Both the position numbers and the translations under genes were made by a program. The notes under the pieces were generated by a model, which ran no database searches, was not told the DNA's origin, and worked only from the letters and a program-made list of their open reading frames with translations. Of a stretch of DNA of 5,453 nt, positions 1-5,453 are shown in pieces (positions within the stretch are counted from its first letter, which is position 1; each line of letters opens with the position of its first letter). Source of the DNA: Comamonadaceae bacterium (GTDB taxonomy: Bacteria > Pseudomonadota > Gammaproteobacteria > Burkholderiales > Burkholderiaceae_C); assembly GCA_947458345.1 (NCBI GenBank), contig CANHBU010000160.1, forward strand, positions 1 to 5,453, written 5' to 3'.

Positions 1-2
1 CC

Positions 3-1172
3 GGCTCGACCGGTAAGCCCAAGGGCGTGCAGCACAGCACGGCAGGCTATCTGCTGTGGGCCAAGATGACCATGGACTGGACCTTCGACATCCGGCCCAG
101 CGACGTGTTTTGGTGCACTGCCGACATCGGCTGGATCACCGGCCACAGCTATGTGGCCTATGGCCCCCTGGTGGCCGGCGCCACCCAGGTGGTGTTCGAA
201 GGCGTGCCCACCTACCCCGATGCCGGCCGATTCTGGCAAATGATCGCGCGCCACAAGGTCACCGTGTTCTACACCGCGCCGACCGCGATCCGCTCGCTCA
301 TCAAGGCCGCCGAGGGCGACGCCAAGGTCCACCCCAGCCGTTCTGACCTGAGCAGCTTGCGCATTTTGGGCTCGGTGGGCGAGCCCATCAATCCAGAAGC
401 CTGGATGTGGTACCACAAGCATGTCGGTGGCGAGCGCTGCCCTATCGTCGACACCTTCTGGCAGACCGAAACCGGCGGCCACATGATCACGCCGCTGCCC
501 GGCGCCACGCCGCTGGTGCCCGGCTCCTGCACCTTGCCCCTGCCCGGCATCGCGGCGGCCATCGTCGATGAGCAGGGCAATGACATCCCCAACGGCAGCG
601 GCGGCATCTTGGTCGTCAAGAAGCCCTGGCCCTCGATGATTCGCACCATCTGGGGCGATCCGGAGCGCTTTAAGAAAAGCTACTTCCCCGACGAGCTCAA
701 GGGCTACTACCTGGCCGGCGACGGCGCGGTCAGGAGCAGCGACCGCGGTTACTTTCGCATCACCGGCCGCATTGACGATGTGCTCAATGTCTCGGGCCAC
801 CGCATGGGCACGATGGAGATCGAATCGGCCCTGGTGGCCAAAACCGATCTGGTGGCCGAAGCGGCCGTGGTGGGTCGCCCCGACGAGCTGACCGGCGAGG
901 CCATCGTGGCCTTTGTGGTGCTCAAACGGTCCCGCCCCACCGGCGAGGAGGCCAAGGCCATTGCCAAGCAACTGCGCGACTGGGTGGGCAAGGAGATCGG
1001 CCCGATTGCCAAGCCCAAGGACATTCGCTTTGGCGACAACCTGCCCAAGACCCGCTCGGGCAAGATCATGCGCCGCCTGCTGCGAGGCATTGCCAAGGGC
1101 GAGGCCATCACGCAAGACACCTCGACGCTGGAAAACCCGGCGATTTTGGAGCAGCTGGCGCAGAACAACTGA
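3..1172 (+). CDS. acs: Acetyl-CoA synthetase (AMP-forming), C-terminal part
   Basis: This enzyme activates acetate to acetyl-CoA through an acetyl-adenylate, using ATP and CoA in the cytoplasm. The reading frame is open from base 3 and ends with TGA at 1170-1172. The 5' end is outside the window, so 389 codons are visible of about 650 usual for the family. The first visible residues, [12 protein letters not shown], belong to the ATP-binding P-loop of the ANL superfamily. [10 protein letters not shown] (about 450-479) is the acyl/adenylate pocket motif. By family knowledge its Trp (codon 459-461) limits the pocket to acetate; most Acs proteins read DTWWQT, so the preceding residue is Phe here. 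YYLAGDGA and [15 protein letters not shown] mark the hinge and the C-terminal domain. [11 protein letters not shown] carries the catalytic Lys (1062-1064), which is the target of regulatory acetylation in studied Acs proteins. The GTG at 27 is internal, not a start. Propionyl-CoA synthetase is a less likely alternative. Confidence 0.96.
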   Translation, partial: GSTGKPKGVQHSTAGYLLWAKMTMDWTFDIRPSDVFWCTADIGWITGHSYVAYGPLVAGATQVVFEGVPTYPDAGRFWQMIARHKVTVFYTAPTAIRSLIKAAEGDAKVHPSRSDLSSLRILGSVGEPINPEAWMWYHKHVGGERCPIVDTFWQTETGGHMITPLPGATPLVPGSCTLPLPGIAAAIVDEQGNDIPNGSGGILVVKKPWPSMIRTIWGDPERFKKSYFPDELKGYYLAGDGAVRSSDRGYFRITGRIDDVLNVSGHRMGTMEIESALVAKTDLVAEAAVVGRPDELTGEAIVAFVVLKRSRPTGEEAKAIAKQLRDWVGKEIGPIAKPKDIRFGDNLPKTRSGKIMRRLLRGIAKGEAITQDTSTLENPAILEQLAQNN

Positions 1173-1226
1173 GCGTCGGCCCATGCTGCCCTGATCGGCG
1201 CCGACTGAAGGTCGGCCCGGTCAAAA

Positions 1227-1253
1227 AAAAGCCCGCTCTTGAAGCGGGCTTTT
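1227..1253. terminator. Bidirectional intrinsic terminator between acs and the cytochrome c gene
   Basis: GCCCGCT (1231-1237) pairs with AGCGGGC (1243-1249) around the 5-nt loop CTTGA. The stem is extended by AAAA/TTTT (1227-1230 with 1250-1253). On the + strand the hairpin is followed by TTTTGTTT, and on the - strand by a run of eight T (complement of A at 1223-1230). It therefore fits a rho-independent terminator for both convergent genes, lying 54 bp after the acs stop and 17 bp after the cytochrome stop. Confidence 0.9.
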
Positions 1254-1270
1254 GTTTAGGTGGACGCTTG

Positions 1271-1576
1271 TTACTTTTGCGCCATGATCCAGGTCACCAG
1301 CTTTTGGGCGTCGGCCTGGGTGACCTGCGGATTGGCCGGCATGGGCACTGCGCCCCAGGCACCCGATCCGCCTTTGATTACTTTTTCCGCCAGTTTGGCG
1401 ACCGCGTCTTTTTGGCCCCCGTATTTCTTGGCGATGTCTTTGTAGGACGGGCCCACCAGTTTTTTGTCCACCGCGTGGCATGCCATGCAGTTTTTGGACT
1501 GCGCCAGGGCCTGGTCGGCTTGGGCGTTGAGACAGAAGCCGGCGGCCAGCAGGGCCGCAATCAGAGGGGTTTTCAT
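1271..1576 (-). CDS. Periplasmic monoheme cytochrome c (c551/c552 type)
   Basis: A small electron carrier of 101 residues, likely moving electrons between periplasmic redox partners such as the bc1 complex and a terminal oxidase or reductase. Residues 1-20 form a Sec signal peptide (Lys near the start, hydrophobic core, NAQA cleavage site), leaving a mature protein of about 81 residues, the usual size of Pseudomonas-type cytochrome c551. CMACH (Cys30, Cys33, His34) binds heme c covalently, and Met79 in VPMPAN is the expected sixth ligand. The segments LVGPSYKDIAKKY and a C-terminal helix ending in TWIMAQK match that family. The ATG at 1574-1576 is chosen because it begins the signal peptide. 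The stretch just upstream is A/T-rich and has no clear Shine-Dalgarno, so translation may be weak or promoter and start may lie close together. It is convergent with acs, and the partner reductase or oxidase is not visible here. Confidence 0.93.
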   Translation of the reverse strand: MKTPLIAALLAAGFCLNAQADQALAQSKNCMACHAVDKKLVGPSYKDIAKKYGGQKDAVAKLAEKVIKGGSGAWGAVPMPANPQVTQADAQKLVTWIMAQK

Positions 1577-1686
1577 GCGTTTAATTTAAAAGAGGTAGAC
1601 AGACAAAAGATTTGAGTCTTGTCCGGCGCAGCTGCCCCTCGCCAGACGCCACGGATTGTTTCTCAAACCCGTCGACCGCGCCAGCC

Positions 1687-1709
1687 TGTCCCTGATGGGG
1701 TCAGGGGCA
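1687..1709. repeat. Hairpin in the gap between the antitoxin-like gene and the cytochrome gene
   Basis: TGTCCCTGA (1687-1695) and TCAGGGGCA (1701-1709) can form a 9-bp stem with one G-T pair around the loop TGGGG. No T-run follows on either strand, so it does not look like an intrinsic terminator. It lies about 60 bp after the antitoxin-like stop codon and about 110 bp before the cytochrome start, so it could protect or separate the two transcripts. Nothing else is evident in 1577-1765: the frames downstream of the antitoxin-like gene on the - strand give only short peptides. Confidence 0.5.
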
Positions 1710-1765
1710 AAACGAGACCAAATTCGCGCCAACCAACCTGAACATGCTGGTCATGCTGTTGCTCG

Positions 1766-2014
1766 TCAGACCCCCGCCAGGCCGTCGGCCGCAGCGCTGT
1801 CCCATGCCGCATCGTCCAACAGGCAGGCGGCGCTGGCCGAATCAGCCATGAAGGCCTTGGCGATTTGCTCCAGGCGCTTTTCACGCTCCTGCAATGCCAG
1901 ATGCATGCATTGCCCTACCACCCTGCTGCGTTCACCCGAGGGGATGGCCGCATTGAACCGCGCCAGTGTGGGGGCGGAAATCGTGTATCGGGCACGGATC
2001 ATTTGGGTGGCCAT
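1766..2014 (-). CDS. Ribbon-helix-helix antitoxin-like small protein (82 aa)
   Basis: I cannot assign this protein to a named family with certainty. It runs from ATG (2012-2014) to TGA (1766-1768). The N-terminal region ARYTISAPTLARFNAAIP followed by SGERSRVV and a long charged helix (LALQEREKRLEQIAKAF) resembles the strand-helix-helix DNA-binding fold of MazE/ParD/CopG-type antitoxins. The acidic C-terminal tail (LLDDAAWDSAAADGL) resembles the toxin-binding tail of such proteins. Codon use fits a real gene (mostly G/C third positions), and the opposite-strand frames look like shadows. It starts only 27 bp after the ilvD stop on the same strand, so it may be carried on the ilvD transcript. 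A second Met at codon 5 (2000-2002) is an alternative start; neither has a strong Shine-Dalgarno. No toxin gene is recognisable next to it, so it would be an orphan or a DNA-binding regulator. Function is inferred from sequence style only. Confidence 0.5.
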   Translation of the reverse strand: MATQMIRARYTISAPTLARFNAAIPSGERSRVVGQCMHLALQEREKRLEQIAKAFMADSASAACLLDDAAWDSAAADGLAGV

Positions 2015-2041
2015 GCCTGGGGGCGAGCTTCGGGCCCGAAC

Positions 2042-3742
<1,701 letters not shown>

Positions 3743-3775
3743 GTCTCTTGGGGGCGTTGGTGGATCGGGTGGCGC

Positions 3776-3781
3776 ATTGTA
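3776..3781 (-). promoter_or_regulatory. Candidate -10 element of ilvD
   Basis: Read on the - strand this is TACAAT, a close match to the sigma-70 -10 consensus, 33 bp upstream of the ilvD ATG. It predicts a leader of roughly 25-28 nt. No good -35 hexamer is seen 16-18 bp further upstream (the sequence there is CT-rich), so an activator or an unusual upstream element may be needed. AAGAGA a few bases before the ATG is the only, weak, Shine-Dalgarno candidate. Confidence 0.45.
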
Positions 3782-3858
3782 GGGATTGCCTTGCTTCGAG
3801 GAGGGAAGGCTGATCGGACTGTGGGGTTGGTTGCTCGGCCTGCTGGCTAGGTTTGGGG

Positions 3859-3910
3859 CTGGGTATTGCGGCTGGGTGTTGGGGCTGGGTGTTGGGGCTG
3901 GGTGTTGGTG
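3859..3910. repeat. G-rich 13-bp tandem repeat, four copies
   Basis: Four units start at 3859, 3872, 3885 and 3898. The middle two are identical (CTGGGTGTTGGGG), the first differs at three bases (CTGGGTATTGCGG), and the last differs at one (CTGGGTGTTGGTG). A degenerate further copy precedes at about 3847. The + strand carries regularly spaced runs of three and four G at 3881-3902 with 2-4-nt loops, which fits a canonical G-quadruplex motif. It lies about 80 bp upstream of the ilvD -10 candidate. Confidence 0.85.
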
Positions 3911-3927
3911 GATTTTTCGGGGCGGGG

Positions 3928-3997
3928 GGGTCTGGGGGTGGGGCGGCCGGCTCATGCTGGGGTACCAGAAATCGCCGGCCGCCCCACCCCCAGACCC
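3928..3997. repeat. Long hairpin 1: 24-bp perfect inverted repeat with 22-nt loop
   Basis: 3928-3951 is the exact reverse complement of 3974-3997 (GC-rich arms containing GGCGGCCGGC and GCCGGCCGCC). The stem extends two more pairs past one mismatch, to 3925 and 4000. The loop, 3952-3973, begins TCATGCTGGGG and ends TACCAGAAATC, and contains its own short inverted repeat CTGG-GGTA-CCAG. The same 22 bases occur reverse-complemented at 4253-4274 as the loop of hairpin 2. Confidence 0.95.
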
Positions 3998-4019
3998 ACC
4001 GGACGGGCGGCCGCACAGG

Positions 4020-4227
4020 CATCGCATGGGGTAGCCCCAAGCCGGTTTTCGGCCACCCAACGAGACCCAGGCATCGCAGGCGGTAGCCCTTGGCCGGTTT
4101 TCGGTTTCTCAACGAGACCCAGGTATCGCAGGCGTTAGCCCTTGGCCGGTTTTCGGTTTCTCAATGAGACCCACGCATCGCAGGCGGTAGCCCGCGGCCG
4201 GTTTTCGGTCTCCCAATAGGACCCAGG
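4020..4227. repeat. 52-bp tandem repeat, four full copies plus a divergent fifth
   Basis: Units start at 4020, 4072, 4124 and 4176, exactly 52 bp apart. A fifth starts at 4228 and runs into hairpin 2. Each begins CATCGCA (TATCGCA in the third), contains GGTAGCCC or a close variant, then GCCGGTTTTCGG, and ends near GACCCAGG. Against the second copy, the first differs at about nine positions, the third at four and the fourth at seven. Variation clusters around the GGTAG-CCC segment: the first and fifth copies have longer G runs matched by longer C runs (GGGG-TAG-CCCC, GGGGG-TAG-CCCCC). There are no unique spacers between copies. Confidence 0.93.
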
Positions 4228-4300
4228 CATCGCAGGGGGTAGCCCCCCGGCCGATTTCTGGTACCCCAGCATGAGGCCGGGGGGCTACCCCCTGCGATGC
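4227..4300. repeat. Long hairpin 2: 26-bp perfect inverted repeat with the same 22-nt loop inverted
   Basis: 4227-4252 is the exact reverse complement of 4275-4300. The loop at 4253-4274 is the exact reverse complement of the hairpin 1 loop (3952-3973). The left arm is the beginning of the fifth 52-bp unit (CATCGCAGGGGGTAGCC), so the hairpin is built from the tandem repeat sequence plus an inverted copy of its start. The inner arm is bounded by GTAG (4239-4242) on the left and CTAC (4285-4288) on the right. It lies about 50 bp before the lgt -10 candidate. Confidence 0.95.
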
Positions 4301-4310
4301 CCACCCCCGA

Positions 4311-4340
4311 ACCCAAACCACAACCCAAACCACAACCCAC
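4311..4340. repeat. C-rich 12-bp tandem repeat upstream of lgt
   Basis: ACCCAAACCACA occurs exactly twice (4311-4322 and 4323-4334), followed by a partial third copy ACCCAC. It is C-rich on the + strand and so G-rich on the - strand, the opposite strand bias to the 13-bp repeat on the other side of the spacer. On the - strand the G-runs have 9-nt loops at this point, so any G-quadruplex would be of a loose type. Confidence 0.8.
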
Positions 4341-4351
4341 ACCCCGACTCC

Positions 4352-4357
4352 TACAAT
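4352..4357 (+). promoter_or_regulatory. Candidate -10 element of lgt
   Basis: TACAAT sits 8 bp before the ATG at 4366. The same hexamer serves as the ilvD -10 candidate on the other strand. A start site 6-8 nt downstream would fall at about 4363-4365, right at the start codon, which would make the lgt message leaderless or nearly so. That fits the absence of any Shine-Dalgarno sequence before either ATG (4366 or 4372). No convincing -35 is visible: the region there is the C-rich repeat. Confidence 0.45.
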
Positions 4358-4365
4358 CTCCGACC

Positions 4366-5187
4366 ATGCTGATGCACCCCTCTATCGACCCCGTGGCCCT
4401 GCAAATTGGGCCGCTGGCCATCCACTGGTATGGCCTGACCTACCTGGCTGCCTTCGGGTTTTTTTTCCTGCTGGCCCGCCAGCGCCTGAAACACCAGCCC
4501 TATGCCGACATCCGAACGCCAGCGCCCTGGAGCGCGCGCGATGTGGAAGACCTGTTGTTTCTGGGCGTGATGGGCGTGGTGCTCGGTGGGCGGCTGGGCT
4601 ACTGCCTGTTTTACAAGCCGGGCTACTACGCGGCCCATCCGCTGGAGATCCTGGCCGTGTGGCAAGGCGGCATGAGCTTTCATGGGGGTCTGCTCGGTGT
4701 GCTGGTGTCGCAGTGGTGGTTTGCCCGCAGTCGTGGCCGCCCCTGGCTCCAGGTGATGGACCTGATCGCGCCTTGCGTGCCCACGGGCCTGGCGGCGGGG
4801 CGCCTGGGCAACTTCATCAATGGTGAGCTGTGGGGCAGGGTGGCCGATCCCTCCCTGCCCTGGGCCATGGTCTTTCCGGGCGCGGGCCCGGCGCCCCGAC
4901 ATCCTTCGCAGATTTATCAGTTTTTGCTCGAAGGTCTGCTTCTTTTTGTGCTGCTGTGGCTACTGGCTCGAAAGCCGCAGCCGCAGGGGCGGGTGTCGGC
5001 CGCCTTCTTGATCGGCTACGGCGTGTTCCGTTTTATTGCCGAGTACTATCGCCAGCCCGACGACTACCTGGGCTTGCTCAGCCTGGGCTTGACCATGGGG
5101 CAGTGGCTGTGTCTGCCCATGGTGGCCGCGGGTCTGGCATTGTGGGTGTGGTCGGGGCGCCAGCGGGCAGCCAGCCAGGGCCATTGA
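4366..5187 (+). CDS. lgt: Prolipoprotein diacylglyceryl transferase
   Basis: Lgt is the inner-membrane enzyme that moves diacylglycerol from phosphatidylglycerol to the lipobox cysteine of prolipoproteins, the first step of lipoprotein maturation. The protein has 273 residues from this start (E. coli Lgt has about 291) with about seven hydrophobic membrane segments. Family motifs are present in order: HWYGLTY (Tyr22), HGGLLG (His106), [14 protein letters not shown] (Arg146, Asn149, Glu154, Gly157), RHPSQIYQ (His179) and [12 protein letters not shown] (Arg222, Glu226). These correspond to residues reported as required or important in E. coli Lgt. In HPSQxYQ the last residue is Gln where E. coli has Glu. 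The ATG at 4366 or the one at 4372 is the likely start. The frame is open back to an ATG at 4297, but that would add 23 Pro/Gln/Lys-rich residues encoded by repeat DNA and would contain the -10 candidate. Confidence 0.97.
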   Translation: MLMHPSIDPVALQIGPLAIHWYGLTYLAAFGFFFLLARQRLKHQPYADIRTPAPWSARDVEDLLFLGVMGVVLGGRLGYCLFYKPGYYAAHPLEILAVWQGGMSFHGGLLGVLVSQWWFARSRGRPWLQVMDLIAPCVPTGLAAGRLGNFINGELWGRVADPSLPWAMVFPGAGPAPRHPSQIYQFLLEGLLLFVLLWLLARKPQPQGRVSAAFLIGYGVFRFIAEYYRQPDDYLGLLSLGLTMGQWLCLPMVAAGLALWVWSGRQRAASQGH

Positions 5188-5190
5188 CCC

Positions 5191-5207
5191 GGCCTGCCAG
5201 TCAGGCC
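5191..5207. repeat. Small hairpin just after lgt
   Basis: GGCCTG (5191-5196) pairs with CAGGCC (5202-5207) around CCAGT, three bases after the lgt stop. No T-run follows, so termination here would not be of the simple intrinsic type. The rest of 5188-5310 shows no gene. TACAAC at 5224-5229 is a possible but weak -10 for the next gene. Confidence 0.4.
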
Positions 5208-5310
5208 CGAACTGCCGCGACAATACAACTGAGCCGTTAAGAAGACCCTGGGCGCAAACTGGCCCGCAAGTCCTGGCGGTTTCGTGTCGACGCCACGGCG
5301 CGTTCATTCA

Positions 5311-5317
5311 AAAGGAG
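5311..5317 (+). promoter_or_regulatory. Strong ribosome binding site of the Bug/TctC gene
   Basis: AAAGGAG ends 5 nt before the ATG at 5323. It is the only strong Shine-Dalgarno sequence before a start in the window and fixes the start of the last gene. Confidence 0.85.
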
Positions 5318-5322
5318 ACAAG

Positions 5323-5453
5323 ATGAAGCACTTCCCCCTGTCACGCCGCGCCTTGCTGCGCTACTCGGCTGCCACTGCGGCCGGCTTCAGTCTGGGCAGC
5401 CAGGCGCAATCGGCCTGGCCTTCCAAGCCGGTGAATCTGGTGGTTCCTTTTCC
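5323..5453 (+). CDS. Tripartite tricarboxylate transporter substrate-binding protein (Bug/TctC family), N-terminal part
   Basis: Only 43 codons are visible; the gene continues past the window (family length is about 320-330 residues). Members are periplasmic solute receptors that bind carboxylates or related small molecules, in some cases passing them to TctAB permeases. The start MKHFPLSRRALLRYSAATAA has twin Arg followed by a hydrophobic stretch, suggesting a Tat or Tat-like Sec signal, with likely cleavage near SQAQSA. The mature start WPSKPVNLVVPFP is the typical family opening (W/YPxKPxxxVVPFPxGG). The strong ribosome binding site at 5311-5317 supports the start. The ligand cannot be predicted from this part. 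Betaproteobacteria, Comamonadaceae and Bordetella relatives especially, carry many paralogues, often without adjacent permease genes. Confidence 0.88.
   Translation, partial: MKHFPLSRRALLRYSAATAAGFSLGSQAQSAWPSKPVNLVVPF

Larger units (their letters stand above)
3743..4365. other. 623-bp repeat-filled spacer between divergent ilvD and lgt
   Basis: No gene is supported here. The spacer contains, in order: a -10 candidate for ilvD, a 13-bp G-rich tandem repeat, a long hairpin, a 52-bp tandem array, a second long hairpin sharing the first one's loop inverted, a 12-bp C-rich tandem repeat, and a -10 candidate for lgt. Open frames across it are by-products of the high GC content. The 52-bp unit is not a multiple of three, so every copy shifts the reading frame. 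Because both flanking genes are transcribed outward, no terminator is needed here, so the hairpins need another explanation. Confidence 0.85.

Noticed and set aside
1200..1216. Hairpin GCCGAC-TGAAG-GTCGGC after acs
   Set aside because: It has a 6-bp stem without a T-run, is only a few bases before the much better terminator at 1227-1253, and competes with another GTCGGC copy at 1175-1180.
2029..2040. 12-bp perfect palindrome TTCGGGCCCGAA between ilvD and the antitoxin-like gene
   Set aside because: It is short, has no loop for a good RNA hairpin, and no second copy nearby. It could be an operator of the small gene, but there is nothing further to support this.
4020..4279. CRISPR-like array of evenly spaced repeats
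   Set aside because: The 52-bp units are contiguous and homologous along their whole length, with no unique spacers, and no cas gene is nearby.
3925..4300. Integron attC sites or transposon terminal repeats
   Set aside because: I find no attC core sites of the GTTRRRY type at the hairpin bases, and no transposase, integrase or clear target-site duplication flanks the element. The sequence between the hairpins is a tandem array without a gene.
3928..4300. The two long hairpins as transcription terminators
   Set aside because: They lie between divergent promoters, so neither gene ends here, and no T-run follows either stem.
4109..4421. - strand open frames over the repeat array (repeated RKPA-GYRLRC-like peptides)
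   Set aside because: The 52-bp period is not divisible by three, so the peptide repeat only appears through frame shifts between copies. There are no start signals.
5224..5229. TACAAC as a -10 element for the Bug/TctC gene
   Set aside because: It has no matching -35 and lies almost 100 bp before the start codon. It is possible but too weak to list as a promoter.

Overview
This window looks like a chromosomal segment of a high-GC betaproteobacterium, most likely a member of the Comamonadaceae. The evidence is the protein styles (a short-form IlvD, a Pseudomonas c551-like cytochrome, and a Bug/TctC-type periplasmic binding protein), the strong G/C bias at third codon positions, and the gene mix. 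The genus cannot be named from the sequence alone. No phage, plasmid, IS transposase, rRNA, tRNA or CRISPR array is visible.

Layout from left to right. (1) 3-1172, + strand: the C-terminal 389 codons of acetyl-CoA synthetase (acs), cut by the window edge. (2) 1227-1253: a bidirectional hairpin terminator between the convergent acs and a cytochrome c gene. (3) 1271-1576, - strand: a small exported monoheme cytochrome c of the c551/c552 type. (4) 1577-1765: about 190 bp with one hairpin and no recognisable gene. (5) 1766-2014, - strand: a small ribbon-helix-helix antitoxin-like protein with no recognisable toxin beside it, starting 27 bp after ilvD. (6) 2042-3742, - strand: complete dihydroxy-acid dehydratase (ilvD). 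(7) 3743-4365: a 623-bp non-coding region between the divergent ilvD and lgt, densely filled with repeats. (8) 4366-5187, + strand: complete prolipoprotein diacylglyceryl transferase (lgt). (9) 5323 to the end, + strand: the first 43 codons of a tripartite tricarboxylate transporter (Bug/TctC) binding protein.

The protein-coding genes are ordinary housekeeping functions: acetate activation, electron transfer, branched-chain amino acid synthesis, lipoprotein maturation and solute uptake. They do not form a single pathway. The unusual part is the ilvD-lgt spacer. It has a roughly mirror-symmetric plan: a TACAAT -10 candidate for ilvD, a G-rich 13-bp tandem repeat, a hairpin with a 24-bp perfect stem, four 52-bp tandem repeats leading into a second hairpin with a 26-bp perfect stem, a C-rich 12-bp tandem repeat, and a TACAAT -10 candidate for lgt. 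The two hairpins have unrelated stem sequences but exactly the same 22-nt loop, placed in opposite orientations. This is the best candidate in the window for an undescribed element. Whether it is a REP-like mobile repeat, a chromosome-organising site, a source of structured RNA or simply accumulated repeat DNA cannot be decided from this window.
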